Counted from the first letter of the stretch, positions 37,384 through 46,432 are shown. The stretch is 64,000 nt of DNA from DATCJA01 sp963734635 (GCA_963734635.1 CAVTIA010000010.1:310001-374000); one strand, 5' to 3'. Notes: generated from the sequence alone by a model not told the origin. Translations and numbers: made by a program.

Positions 37384-38185
37384 GTGAGACCTGCCGATAC
37401 TTCTCGTCCGCCCGGCGTGAGCTTCTTTTTTCCGGCCTACAACGACGGCGGGACCATCGCGAGCCTCGTCATTCGGGCCGTGCAAGTCGCCTCGCGTCTC
37501 ACGCCCGACTTCGAGGTCATCGTCGTGAACGACGGCAGCACCGACGATACGCGGGAGATTGCCGACGAGCTCGCGCGTACCTACTCGCAGGTTCGCGTGA
37601 TTCATCACGCGCGCAACCGGGGCTACGGGGGAGCACTCCGAACAGGTTTCGCGGCCTCGACCAAGGACCTGATCGCTTACACCGACGGCGATGCGCAGTA
37701 CGATCCCACCGAGCTCGAGGTGTTGTGGGAGCGGCTTACTCCCGAGGTCGATGTCGTCACTGGATACAAGATCAGCCGGTCGGACCCGCTACATCGAGTC
37801 ATCATCGGACGCGATCTACCACCACACCGTGAAGCTGATGTTCGGCCTGCGCGTACGTGATGTCGACTGCGACTTCCGGCTGATGCGGCGCGAGGTGTTC
37901 AATCGTGTGCGGCTGGAACGTAATACGGGCGTCATCTGCCTCGAGATGATGCGCAAGATTCAGGACGCGGGATTCCATACGGTGGAAGTGCCGGTACACC
38001 ACTACCACCGCGCTCACGGGCGTTCGCAGTTCTTCAACTTCCGCCGCGTGTTCTGGACCGGCATCGACGTTCTGAAACTCTGGATTCAACTCGTCGTGCT
38101 CGGCCGCGGACGGCAGACCGCTCCCGTCCTCTTCCGCAACCCGACGATCAGTTCAACCGTGCCGCCGGAATCGTTGAAACGATGA
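37384..38185 (+). pseudogene. GT2 glycosyltransferase, interrupted by a +1 frameshift
   Basis: The first frame (GTG at 37384) carries SFFFPAYNDGGTIASLVIRA, VIVVNDGSTDDT, NRGYGGALRTGFAAS and YTDGDAQYDPTEL, the DxD. The second frame continues from about 37813 with IYHHTVKLMFGLRVRDVDCDFRLMRREV and a C-terminal VEVPVHHYHRAHGRSQFFNF. Deleting one base in CGCG (37810-37813) restores GR-IYHHTVK, so one extra base, or two missing, is enough. The ends are otherwise healthy and the stop overlaps the next start (ATGA), suggesting a recent lesion or sequencing error. Confidence 0.82.
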
Positions 38186-39228
38186 ATCCGGCGCTGCCTG
38201 CGAGCGGCATCGACTATCGCGCTTTTTATCGCGACCGCCGAGTGATGATCACCGGGGGTCTCGGGTTCATCGGCAGCACGCTCGCCCATCGGCTGGTTGG
38301 CCTCGGCGCTCGCGTCCTTGTCGTAGATCCGCTCATCCCCGAGTACGGCGGCAACCTGTTCAACATTGCTGGAATCGAGAATCGCCTCCGAGTCAACATC
38401 GCCGACGTCCGCCAACAGAGCACGATGAACTACCTGGTGCGCGACCAGGACGTGATCTTCAACCTCGCCGGTCAGGTCAGCCACATCGACAGCATGCAGG
38501 ACCCTTACACCGATCTGGAGATTAACTGCCGAAGCCAGCTGTTCATCCTCGAGGCGTGCCGCCGCAACAATCCGGGCGTGAAGGTGGTTTACGCCGGGAC
38601 CCGGCAGGTATACGGCCGGCCCGGGACGCTGCCGGTCACCGAGCAGCACCTCGTCAAGCCGAGCGACGTCAACGGCATCAACAAGGCGGCAGGTGAGTAC
38701 TACCATCTGCTGTACAACGACGTGTTTGGTGTGCGCGCGTGCTCGCTGCGGCTGACGAACGTCTACGGGCCGCGACAGCTGATCAAACACAACCGCCAGG
38801 GCTTCATCGCCTGGTTCATCCGGCTTGCGATCGAAAATCGCGAGATCCAGATCTACGGCGACGGTACACAGCTGCGCGACTTCGTCTATGTTGACGACGC
38901 AGCCGATGCTTTTCTGCGCGCGGGCGCGACCGACGCGTCGAACGGACAGGTATTCAACGTTGGTGGCATGGAACCGGTTTCGCATCGTGACCTCGTCGAG
39001 CTCCTCGTATCGGTCGCCGGCACCGGTCGCTACCGCTTCGTGGAGTGGCCGCCGGAAAAGAAGGCCATCGACATAGGCGACTTCTTTGCGGACTCGACGC
39101 GAATCAAGCACACGCTCGGATGGCAACCAACCACACCGCTGCGCGAAGGACTCCAGCGCACGATCGAGTTTTATAGAGCGCACCTGCACGAATACGTGCC
39201 GACGGCCGAATCGCCGGTCACCCTGTGA
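38182..39228 (+). CDS. Extended SDR NAD-dependent epimerase/dehydratase with NGINK active-site motif
   Basis: 348 residues. The Rossmann motif MITGGLGFIGSTLAHRL lies near residue 22, the NLAGQVSHIDSMQDP segment follows, then YAGTRQVYG and the catalytic region VNGINKAAGEYYH. In extended SDRs the motif is YxxxK; here the Tyr position is Asn (N-G-I-N-K). LRLTNVYGPRQ and IYGDGTQLRDFVYVDDAADAF are typical of nucleotide-sugar epimerases/dehydratases. The Asn form occurs in a recognisable subset of related proteins, so it is probably functional but with altered chemistry. Translationally coupled to neighbours (ATGA and GTGA overlaps). Confidence 0.85.
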   Translation: MNPALPASGIDYRAFYRDRRVMITGGLGFIGSTLAHRLVGLGARVLVVDPLIPEYGGNLFNIAGIENRLRVNIADVRQQSTMNYLVRDQDVIFNLAGQVSHIDSMQDPYTDLEINCRSQLFILEACRRNNPGVKVVYAGTRQVYGRPGTLPVTEQHLVKPSDVNGINKAAGEYYHLLYNDVFGVRACSLRLTNVYGPRQLIKHNRQGFIAWFIRLAIENREIQIYGDGTQLRDFVYVDDAADAFLRAGATDASNGQVFNVGGMEPVSHRDLVELLVSVAGTGRYRFVEWPPEKKAIDIGDFFADSTRIKHTLGWQPTTPLREGLQRTIEFYRAHLHEYVPTAESPVTL

Positions 39229-40187
39229 AGGCGCTGATCACCGGCGGCGCCGGTTTCATCGGGTCCCATCTGGCAGAACGGCTGTTGCAGCTCGAACATG
39301 ACGTGCTGGTGCTCGACAATCTGTCAACCGGTTCGATCGAAAACATCGTTCATCTGAAGGCCGAAAAACGATTCTCGTACGTCATCGACTCGGTCACGAG
39401 CGAGTCGCTGCTTGCCGAAATGGTTGACAGCAGCGACGTGGTGTTCCACCTGGCCGCCGCCGTGGGCGTAAAGCTCATCGTCGAACAGCCTGTCCACACG
39501 ATCGAGACCAACGTGCACGGCACCGAGGTCGTGCTGAAGCACGCGAACAAGAAGAAAAAGCTCGTCTTCATCGCGTCCACATCCGAGGTGTACGGCAAGA
39601 GCGCCGACGTGCCCTTCCGCGAGAATTCGGATGTCGTGCTCGGCCCTTCTGTCAAGCATCGCTGGGCGTATGCGTGCAGCAAGCTGATCGACGAGTTCCT
39701 CGCGCTCGCGTACTGGAAGGAAAAGAAACTGCCGGTCGTCATTGTGCGGCTGTTCAATACGGTCGGCCCACGCCAGACGGGCCAGTACGGCATGGTGCTG
39801 CCGACCTTCGTCCGGCAGGCACTGTCGGGGCATCCGATCACCGTGTTCGGCGACGGTACGCAGTCGCGCAGCTTCACATACGTAAGCGATGTGGTGGACG
39901 CGCTCATCGCGCTCGCGTCTGAGCGACGCGCGGTAGGCGAAGTGTTCAACATCGGCAACACGGGTGAGATCTCGATTGCGGACCTTGCGACCCGTGTCAA
40001 GACGCTGACGTGTAGTGATTCGCCGATTCAGCTGGTGCCATACGACCAGGCCTACGAAGCCGGATTCGAGGACATGCCGCGTCGCGTCCCGGACATCTCC
40101 AAGCTGCGCGCGCTCGTCGGGTACGAACCCAAAGTCGAGCTTGACGAGATCATCCGGCGAGTAATCGATTACATTCGCGAACACTGA
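39225..40187 (+). CDS. NAD-dependent nucleotide-sugar epimerase (GalE/UDP-glucose 4-epimerase type)
   Basis: 320 residues, GTG start overlapping the previous stop. ALITGGAGFIGSHLAERLL, VLDNLSTGS, HLAAAVGVKLIVEQP, the catalytic IASTSEVYG Ser and WAYACSKLIDE (intact YxxxK), RLFNTVGPRQTGQYGMVLPTFVRQAL and VFGDGTQSRSFTYVSDVVDAL. UDP-glucose 4-epimerase or a UDP-glucuronate/GlcNAc-type enzyme is likely; substrate cannot be assigned by eye. It closes the glycan operon. Unlike its neighbour it keeps the catalytic Tyr. Confidence 0.88.
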   Translation: MKALITGGAGFIGSHLAERLLQLEHDVLVLDNLSTGSIENIVHLKAEKRFSYVIDSVTSESLLAEMVDSSDVVFHLAAAVGVKLIVEQPVHTIETNVHGTEVVLKHANKKKKLVFIASTSEVYGKSADVPFRENSDVVLGPSVKHRWAYACSKLIDEFLALAYWKEKKLPVVIVRLFNTVGPRQTGQYGMVLPTFVRQALSGHPITVFGDGTQSRSFTYVSDVVDALIALASERRAVGEVFNIGNTGEISIADLATRVKTLTCSDSPIQLVPYDQAYEAGFEDMPRRVPDISKLRALVGYEPKVELDEIIRRVIDYIREH

Positions 40188-40192
40188 CTACT

Positions 40193-40305
40193 AGTAGGCC
40201 AGTAGGCAGTGGGCAGTTAAGTGCGGAGGTGCGAAATTCGGCACGTCGAAACTGCGAACCGCTGCCTACTGTGAACTGCCTACTGCCTACTTCCTGCTAG
40301 TAGTC
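40193..40305. repeat. Heptamer-word array with complementary arms (AGTAGGC / GCCTACT)
   Basis: The left arm has AGTAGGC, one extra C, then AGTAGGC, AGTGGGC, AGTTAAG (40193-40221). The right arm has GCCTACT, GTGAACT, GCCTACT, GCCTACT, TCCTGCT in exact 7-nt register (40264-40298). The 42-bp centre contains a different word pair (GGTGCGAAA ... ACTGCGAACC). The array starts 5 bp after the epimerase stop codon and ends about 20 bp before the next gene. Confidence 0.75.
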
Positions 40306-40320
40306 GTATACTGATCGCCC

Positions 40321-41064
40321 ATGCGCTCCGGGGTGGTTCTCCTCTCGGCGCTCCTTCTCATTCCGGCACTGCCGGCCAACGCGCAGCAGCCCGTTAGCGT
40401 TCAGTTCAGCGCCGGTCGAGTGACGCTCGTCGCGCGAAACGCCCCGATCAGAACGATCCTTGCGGAATGGGCTCGGCTCGGCGGCGCTACGGTCGTTAAT
40501 GGAGAGCGTGTGGCAGGAGCGCCGGTTACGCTCGAGCTGACCAACGTGCCGGAACGGCAGGCACTCGACGTGATTTTGCGTGGTGTTGCGGGATACATGC
40601 TTGCCCCGCGGCGCGCGGGATCAGTGGGTGCGTCCACCTTCGACCGCATCATGATTCTGCCGACGAGCGCGGCGCCGCGAAATCCTCCGCCGGCCGCCGC
40701 CACGGCAGCGCGGCCTGGCATCCCTCGTCCGGTGTTGATTCCACCGCGTCCGCCTGAAGTAGCACTCGACGCACCTGTCGAGGTCGAAGTCGAAGACGTA
40801 GTCGATTCTGACGCGGTCGTTACTCCGCCGGTGAATCCTGCTCTCACTCCACGCGTGCCGCCAATCGTACGGCCGCTACCGGGCGCCGAGCCCGCTCAGG
40901 ATGAGGACGAATCGGACAACCCGGGAACGCCCGCACCGGGGACGACCGTCACGTCGACGCCGTCCAACCCGTTCGGGATGCCACCTGGATCGTCGACGAC
41001 GCCGGGTGTGATATCGCCAGTGCCGCGACCGCAGCAGCAGGCTCCGACAAACCGCGTACAATAG
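40321..41064 (+). CDS. Secreted STN-domain (secretin N-like) protein with proline-rich tail
   Basis: 247 residues. Signal peptide with cleavage near ANA-QQ (about residue 21). Residues 25-95 look like an STN domain (VTLVARNAPIRTILAEWARLGGATVVNGERVAGAPVTLELTNVPERQALDVILRGVAGY), the small fold found before secretins and TonB-dependent receptors. The rest is a low-complexity Pro/Ala/Thr/Val region with an acidic patch (VEVEVEDVVDSD), with no secretin pore or barrel. It may be a periplasmic binding or scaffold protein. Preceded by a heptamer array. Confidence 0.65.
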   Translation: MRSGVVLLSALLLIPALPANAQQPVSVQFSAGRVTLVARNAPIRTILAEWARLGGATVVNGERVAGAPVTLELTNVPERQALDVILRGVAGYMLAPRRAGSVGASTFDRIMILPTSAAPRNPPPAAATAARPGIPRPVLIPPRPPEVALDAPVEVEVEDVVDSDAVVTPPVNPALTPRVPPIVRPLPGAEPAQDEDESDNPGTPAPGTTVTSTPSNPFGMPPGSSTTPGVISPVPRPQQQAPTNRVQ

Positions 41065-41106
41065 TCGCAGCGTTCGCGCACAGCCCGCGGCGCCTTCCTT
41101 ATCTTC

Positions 41107-42150
41107 ATGTCAGAAATCGATCGGTTCAGACCCGACGATCGTCGCGGTGTGGAAACGCTGTACCGTCGAACGCACGGCCCGGATGCGGCTGAGGCGCACC
41201 GCCTGCGATGGGAATGGCAGCACCGGCGTAACCCGAATAATCCCACCGGAGAGCCCGGGATTTGGGTGGCGCGCGAGGGACCGACGGTCGTTGGGCAGTA
41301 TCCGACGCTGCCGGTCCGAATCTCCCTCAAAGCACTTGAAGTGGACGGGGCCTGGGGCACCGGCGCGCTCGTCGCTCCCGAACGTGACAGCCAGGGCATC
41401 GACGAAGCGCTTCTCCGCGCGTGGGACCGCAACACGGGTGCAGTGCTGACACTCGGAAACGTCGGCGACACGCGCGCGGTACTCGACCGGCTGCATTGGC
41501 CCCCCTCCCACGTGCTGCCGTGCGTCGTGAAGCCGTTGACGCGTCGTGCCGTCCGGCTGCCGCACTGGCCGAATGCGCTGAATCGCGTCGTGTCGGCGCT
41601 GACTCACCCCGTTATCCGGATCGTCGCCCGTTCGCGGCCGCTGCGGGCGGAGTGCGAGCCGATCCGACGATTCGACGCGTCCTTCACCGCGCTGTGGGAA
41701 CAGCTCGCACCGAAGTTCGACCTCGCCGTTCGGCGTGATTCCCCGTACCTGAACTGGCGATATATCGAGCCGCCGCACGTCCGCTACTCGGTCGTCGCAT
41801 TGCGACGGCAGGGCGAGCTGCACGGGTACGCGGTGTACCGGCACCGCCACGAACCATTCGGTCGGGTCACGCTGCTGGTCGACTTTCTCGTCGATCCGGA
41901 CGACATCGCCGGACTGAAGACGTTGCTGCGCTGGGTCGATCGAGCGGCACGCGCTGAAGATGCCGACAAGATCCGGTGCCACGTGATGAACGGAGCGTTC
42001 CGGCGAGTGCTGCGGCGAAACGGCTACTTCACCGTCAAGTCGACTCTCGAGGTCAGCGTGAAGGTCAACGCGGTGCAGGTACCGAAAGGGTTCTACGACG
42101 ACACCGACGGCTGGCATATCACGTACGGCGACTCGGATCAGGATCATTGA
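41107..42150 (+). CDS. GNAT-family N-acetyltransferase-like protein
   Basis: 347 residues. The N-terminal half follows the pattern of GNAT/FemAB-like proteins (RFRPDDRRGVETLYRRTH, HRLRWEWQHRRNPNNP, WVAREGPTVVGQYPTLPVRISLKALEVDGAWGTGALVAPERDSQGID). The C-terminal half has a second acyltransferase-like fold (SPYLNWRYIEPP, GYAVYRHRHEPFGRVTLLVDFLVDPDD). Such proteins lie in surface polysaccharide clusters and often acylate sugars; here it follows the glycan block. Substrate unknown. Confidence 0.7.
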   Translation: MSEIDRFRPDDRRGVETLYRRTHGPDAAEAHRLRWEWQHRRNPNNPTGEPGIWVAREGPTVVGQYPTLPVRISLKALEVDGAWGTGALVAPERDSQGIDEALLRAWDRNTGAVLTLGNVGDTRAVLDRLHWPPSHVLPCVVKPLTRRAVRLPHWPNALNRVVSALTHPVIRIVARSRPLRAECEPIRRFDASFTALWEQLAPKFDLAVRRDSPYLNWRYIEPPHVRYSVVALRRQGELHGYAVYRHRHEPFGRVTLLVDFLVDPDDIAGLKTLLRWVDRAARAEDADKIRCHVMNGAFRRVLRRNGYFTVKSTLEVSVKVNAVQVPKGFYDDTDGWHITYGDSDQDH

Positions 42151-42156
42151 TACGGA

Positions 42157-42606
42157 ATGGGACTCACCGAAAAGGTCAACGCCGACATCGCGGCGGCCAT
42201 GAAGGCCAGGGACGCTGGGCGCCTTTCAGCGCTGCGCATGGTGAAGGCGGCGATCATGAACAAGGGCGTCGAGAAGGGGCGCGACCTCGAGGACGCCGAA
42301 GTCGTCCAGGTCATCACGAGCCTCGTCAAGCAGCGACGAGACTCCATCGAGCAGTTCTCGAAAGCCGGACGTTCCGATCTCGTGGACAAGGAAACCGCCG
42401 AGATTGCGGTTCTCACCGAATTTCTGCCTCCGGCTGCAACGCCTGAAGAAATCGACACCGCAGTCGCCGCTGCCATCGCGGAAACAGGCGCCACATCGGC
42501 CAAGGACGTAGGCAAGGTCATGAAGGCTGTAATGCCAAAGCTGGCCGGCAAAAATGCCGACGGCCGGACCATCAACGAAACGGTCCGCCGCAAGCTTGGC
42601 GCCTAA
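42157..42606 (+). CDS. YqeY-like protein (GatB/YqeY domain)
   Basis: 149 residues. Typical layout: an N-terminal alpha-helical half (NADIAAAMKARDAGRLSALRMVKAAI) and a C-terminal GatB-tail-like three-helix bundle (TEFLPPAATPEEIDTAVAAAIAETGATSAKDVGKVMKAVMPKLAGKNADGRTINETVRRKL). The family resembles the GatB tail domain that helps amidotransferase recognise tRNA; the free protein's role is unsettled. It starts 6 bp after the GNAT gene and its stop overlaps the murJ start. Confidence 0.93.
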   Translation: MGLTEKVNADIAAAMKARDAGRLSALRMVKAAIMNKGVEKGRDLEDAEVVQVITSLVKQRRDSIEQFSKAGRSDLVDKETAEIAVLTEFLPPAATPEEIDTAVAAAIAETGATSAKDVGKVMKAVMPKLAGKNADGRTINETVRRKLGA

Positions 42607-44203
42607 CTCCCCTCCCGCCTCTACTTCCACCCTCGCGCGTTCCGCCGCGTCGGCCGGCGTTGCGACGATGACCAGCCGGATCCTTGGCGTGGTGCGCGAA
42701 CAGGTGCTGGCAGCGCTCTTCGGAGCCGGCAACGCGATGGACGCTTACAACGTCGCGTATCGCATTCCAAACCTCGTGCGCGATCTGTTTGCCGAAGGCG
42801 CTATGAGCAGCGCCTTCGTGCCCACGTTCACGCGACACCTCGCCACTGCTGGTAAGGAGTCGGCGTGGCGACTCGGCAATTACGTCATCAACGGGTTGAT
42901 CGTCATCACCGGAATTCTGGTGGTCCTGGGAATCGTGTTCGCTGAGCCAATCGTAGGCATGTTTGCCGGCGCATTCCGCAGCGTTCCCGGCAAGCTCGAA
43001 CTCACGGTGTTCCTCACGCGAATCATGCTGCCGTTTCTTTCGTTCGTCGCCGTGGCAGCCGCGTGCATGGGGATGCTCAACTCGCTCCACCGGTTTTTCA
43101 TCCCCGCGCTCTCGCCCGCGATGTACAACGTCGCCACGATCGTCTGCGCCTTCGCAGTCGTGCCGCTGATGCCGATGCTCGGCCTGCCCGCAATCGCCGG
43201 AATCGCTGTGGGATCGCTCTTGGGCGGGGCTGCCCAGCTTGCAGTCCAATGGCCCGCGTTGCGGCGCGAAGGTTTCGCGTACCGCCCGATTCTTGACTGG
43301 AAGGATGAAAGCCTCGCACGCGTGCTCGTGCTGATGGGCCCCGGCACGATCGGACTCGCGGCCACGCAGGTGAATGTCTTCGTCAATACGGTGCTCGCAA
43401 CAGGCGAAGGGACCGGCGCGGTATCGTGGCTGAACTTTGCGTTCCGGCTGATGTATCTGCCGATCGGGCTCTTTGGCATTTCCATCGCTACGGCGACGCT
43501 GCCTGCCGTATCGCGGCACGCCGCGCTCGACGAAGAACATCACGTGCGTCGGACGGTGGCCGACGGCCTGTCGCTCATGATGATGCTCAACGTACCGGCC
43601 ACGGCCGGGCTTCTAGTGCTCGCTGTACCGATCGTGCGGGTGATCTTTGAGCGCGCCGCATTTACGCCCGCGGATACGGCGGCGACCGCTGCGGCGCTCC
43701 AGTTCTACGCGCTCGGCCTCGTCGGCTACTCCGTCGTGCGAATCGCGTCGCCGGTGTTCTATGCGCTCGGCGAAAACCGCACTCCCGTAATAGTCAGTAT
43801 TGCCACGGTCGTCGTCAATGCCGTCCTGAACGTAATACTCGTGCGGATGATCGGATATCGGGGCCTGGCGCTCGGGACGTCAATTGCCGCGCTCTTCAAC
43901 GCCACGTTGTTGATGGTGCTGCTCGGTCGCAGGCTCGGCGGCCTGGAGGGCGGACGTGTGGCATGGTCGTTCGCGCGCATTGCGGTGGCGTCCATCGTCA
44001 TGGCCACGGCGGTTGCAGGTGTAGACATCGCAACAACGATATGGGTGCCGGGCGACAGCCTGGTTCGGCAGATTGTCCGGCTCGCGGCGTCGATCGGCGT
44101 GGCCCTTGGGGTGCTTGCCGCCGCCGCACACTACCTCCGCATTCCCGAGTTCCGCGAAGGCGCGGCAATGGTGATGCGAAAGCTTCGTCGGGCGGGCGTA
44201 TGA
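42596..44203 (+). CDS. murJ: Lipid II flippase MurJ (MviN)
   Basis: 535 residues from TTG at 42596, overlapping the YqeY stop; the longer frame to 42554 would lie wholly within YqeY. MOP-superfamily pattern of about 14 transmembrane segments, with the family hallmark RILGVVREQVLAALFGAGNAMDAYNVAYRIPNLVRDLFAEGAMSSAFVPTF at the N-terminus and LPIGLFGISIATATLPAVSRHAA in the middle. It flips lipid II to the periplasm, completing the pathway of the dcw genes though in a separate operon. The stop overlaps the next start (ATGA). Confidence 0.94.
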   Translation: MAPNSPPASTSTLARSAASAGVATMTSRILGVVREQVLAALFGAGNAMDAYNVAYRIPNLVRDLFAEGAMSSAFVPTFTRHLATAGKESAWRLGNYVINGLIVITGILVVLGIVFAEPIVGMFAGAFRSVPGKLELTVFLTRIMLPFLSFVAVAAACMGMLNSLHRFFIPALSPAMYNVATIVCAFAVVPLMPMLGLPAIAGIAVGSLLGGAAQLAVQWPALRREGFAYRPILDWKDESLARVLVLMGPGTIGLAATQVNVFVNTVLATGEGTGAVSWLNFAFRLMYLPIGLFGISIATATLPAVSRHAALDEEHHVRRTVADGLSLMMMLNVPATAGLLVLAVPIVRVIFERAAFTPADTAATAAALQFYALGLVGYSVVRIASPVFYALGENRTPVIVSIATVVVNAVLNVILVRMIGYRGLALGTSIAALFNATLLMVLLGRRLGGLEGGRVAWSFARIAVASIVMATAVAGVDIATTIWVPGDSLVRQIVRLAASIGVALGVLAAAAHYLRIPEFREGAAMVMRKLRRAGV

Positions 44204-45414
44204 GGCAGCGTTTCGGACTGCACCCGACGGTGCTCTTGCTCGCCAGCACTCATTTCCTGGTCGACGGATTCAGCAACGTCTACGCACCGCTGCTTCCGCT
44301 GCTCATCCCTGAGCTCAATCTGTCGCTCGCGGCTGCTGGAACGTTGCAGATGTGCTTCCAAATGGCCAACTCGGTGGCCCAACTCGGCTTCGGTCACATC
44401 GCCGACCGATGGAGGCCGAGGGCGCTTCTTCTCGTAGGGCCGATTGTCACCGTGACATTGCTGCCCCTCATAGGTCTGGCTGATACTCCCATGGCGCTGG
44501 GCGTCATCCTGGTTGCGGGCGGGCTCGGTGCGGCGGCTTTCCATCCGCCGGCAGCGGCACTGGTGCATCGACTGGCAGGTGCACGGCAGGGCTACGCCAT
44601 GTCGTTCCACATCACTGGAGGCTCGCTCGGGTTTTCGCTCGGACCCCTCGTGTTCGCGCCCTTTGCCGAGCGCTACGGGCTCCAGTGGACGCCGTTGCTC
44701 ATGATTCCGGCATTTGCGCTGCTCAGTGTCTTTCTGCCGCGAATGCCTGAAATGGGCCATCTCACCGAGCACGGCGCATCGAGCGGCTTTCGTGCACTGG
44801 CTCCATACCGTAAACCGTTGACGCTTCTCTACATGGTGGTCGTGCTGCGCACGCTTGCGGCCTTGAGCTTCGCCACCTTCATGCCGGTCATGCTGACTCG
44901 CCGAGGCATGTCAGTCGCGGAGGCAGGAACTGTCAGCGCGGTGTACCTGTTCGTCAGCAGCGTCGGAGGTTTTCTCGGTGGGCCGCTCGCGGATCGCTGG
45001 GGCGCCCGTAACGTCATCCTCTGGTCGTTGATTATTGCGGTTCCATTTCTGGCGGCAGCTCCGACTCAGGCAGGATGGACATTCGTAGCGCTCGTTTCGG
45101 TGGGTGGGTGCCTGCTGCAATCGACCCTGCCGGTCAACGTGACGTTCGGCCAGACGATTGCGCCAATCAGCGCCGCGACGGTGTCGTCAATCATGATGGG
45201 CTTCGGCTGGGGGATGGGAGGCCTGGCGGTACCGTTCGTGGGAATGCTCGCCGATCGGATCGGCATCGAACGGACGCTCACGGCGATGGCGTTCATGCCG
45301 CTAATCGCCGCCCTTTTTGCCGCGCCGCTGCCTGCAGCGAAACTCGGGCGCACGGCTGCACGCGCATCCGACATAGGAACGGCTGAGACCACGGGCATAG
45401 ATGTTGCTCGATAA
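44200..45414 (+). CDS. MFS transporter, fosmidomycin-resistance (Fsr) type
   Basis: 404 residues from the ATG at 44200; the frame from 43963 is a shadow inside murJ. About 12 transmembrane segments. Fsr-like landmarks: LASTHFLVDGFSNVYAPLLPLLIPELNLSLAAAG, GHIADRWRPRALLLVGPIVT, GLGAAAFHPPAAALVHRLAG and GYAMSFHITGGSLGFSLGPL. The family exports small drugs such as fosmidomycin; the actual substrate here is unknown. Coupled to murJ by an ATGA overlap. Confidence 0.85.
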   Translation: MRQRFGLHPTVLLLASTHFLVDGFSNVYAPLLPLLIPELNLSLAAAGTLQMCFQMANSVAQLGFGHIADRWRPRALLLVGPIVTVTLLPLIGLADTPMALGVILVAGGLGAAAFHPPAAALVHRLAGARQGYAMSFHITGGSLGFSLGPLVFAPFAERYGLQWTPLLMIPAFALLSVFLPRMPEMGHLTEHGASSGFRALAPYRKPLTLLYMVVVLRTLAALSFATFMPVMLTRRGMSVAEAGTVSAVYLFVSSVGGFLGGPLADRWGARNVILWSLIIAVPFLAAAPTQAGWTFVALVSVGGCLLQSTLPVNVTFGQTIAPISAATVSSIMMGFGWGMGGLAVPFVGMLADRIGIERTLTAMAFMPLIAALFAAPLPAAKLGRTAARASDIGTAETTGIDVAR

Positions 45415-45654
45415 GCTCGTGTTGGAACAGACTGGATCGACTGGTCGGCCTTTCCGAGTCACGACTAGACACTGCGGTCACGGCCATTCGTGGGCCGGGT
45501 GGTTTTTGTGAGCGGGACATAATCGATAGAGACGGTTCACCTGTGGTACTTCCTTCGCACATGACCATCGACCGCACGGACGTCGCGGTCGGGCCGTTAG
45601 CGTTCGGAGGCTTTATCGTGAGCGGTACACAAACACTTCAAAGGGTCATGTAAG
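45415..45654. other. 240-bp gap before rhomboid: weak terminator-like hairpin and a 30-codon ORF
   Basis: CGGCC (45481-45485) and GGCCG (45493-45497) form a short stem followed by GGTGG and five T (45503-45507), a weak terminator for the Fsr-like gene. An ORF from the ATG at 45561 to TAA at 45651-45653 would encode 30 residues and stops one base before the rhomboid ATG; it may be a leader peptide or chance. GTGAGCGGGACA and GTGAGCGGTACA occur about 110 bp apart. I see nothing else. Confidence 0.4.
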
Positions 45655-46404
45655 ATGCGCCGCCCACCTGCCACTTCCACGTTCTCGTATTCGTTCGGAC
45701 CTGGGCCGCTCACGCCAGCGGTCAAGCTGCTGATCATCTCGAACGTCGTCGTTTTCATCGCGTCGTGGTTTGTCGACGTGCTGCGGCTACGCCTCGGCTT
45801 CATGCCCCAGGACGTGCTGACACACGGCTACATCTGGCAGCCGTTCACTTACATGTTCGTCCACGACGGCATCTTCCACATTCTGTTCAATATGCTTGCG
45901 CTGTGGATGTTCGGCGTGGAGCTGGAGCGGATGTGGGGAAGCCGCTATTTCACCAAGTTCTACCTGGTGTCGGGAATCGGAGCGGCGGTCGTACAAACGC
46001 TCCTGTCGTTCGCACCGTTCGAAGCACTTCAACAGGTCTATTACATCCAGACGGTAGGCGCCTCGGGAGCGGTCTACGGCGTCCTGCTCGCGTACGCGAT
46101 GTTCTTTCCGCATCGCCCGATCTACATGTATTTCGTCTTCCCAATACCGGCGAAGTACTTCGTCATGATCATCGGGGCGATCTCGCTGCTGTCGTCTTTC
46201 GACGGCTCCGGCGGAGGCATTGCGCACACGACGCACCTCGGAGGTCTGGTGGCGGCCTACCTGTATCTCAAGGGCGGCAGGCGAACTCACCTCATGTCTG
46301 AGATCAAGTACCGGTACCTGAAGTGGCGTATCAACCGCATGCGGCGCCGCTTCGATGTGTACTCTGGCGGCCGGGCCAACGACGTCGACCGCCGGGTCCA
46401 CTGA
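45655..46404 (+). CDS. Rhomboid-family intramembrane serine protease
   Basis: 249 residues, six transmembrane segments. The catalytic Ser sits in TVGASGAVYGVLLAYAMFFP (about 137-156, GASGA) and the His in GIAHTTHLGGLVAAYLYL (about 193). The WQPFTYMFVHDGIFHILFNMLALWMFG segment is the typical L1/TM2 region. A basic C-terminal tail (KWRINRMRRRFDVYSGGRANDV) corresponds to the DUF6576-like extension. Substrate unknown. Confidence 0.92.
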   Translation: MRRPPATSTFSYSFGPGPLTPAVKLLIISNVVVFIASWFVDVLRLRLGFMPQDVLTHGYIWQPFTYMFVHDGIFHILFNMLALWMFGVELERMWGSRYFTKFYLVSGIGAAVVQTLLSFAPFEALQQVYYIQTVGASGAVYGVLLAYAMFFPHRPIYMYFVFPIPAKYFVMIIGAISLLSSFDGSGGGIAHTTHLGGLVAAYLYLKGGRRTHLMSEIKYRYLKWRINRMRRRFDVYSGGRANDVDRRVH

Positions 46405-46432
46405 CGGCGCGGATCCTTGAACGGTTTCGCTT

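Noticed and set aside
45415..45654. Structured RNA or riboswitch before rhomboid
   Set aside because: No known riboswitch core could be recognised and stems are short.
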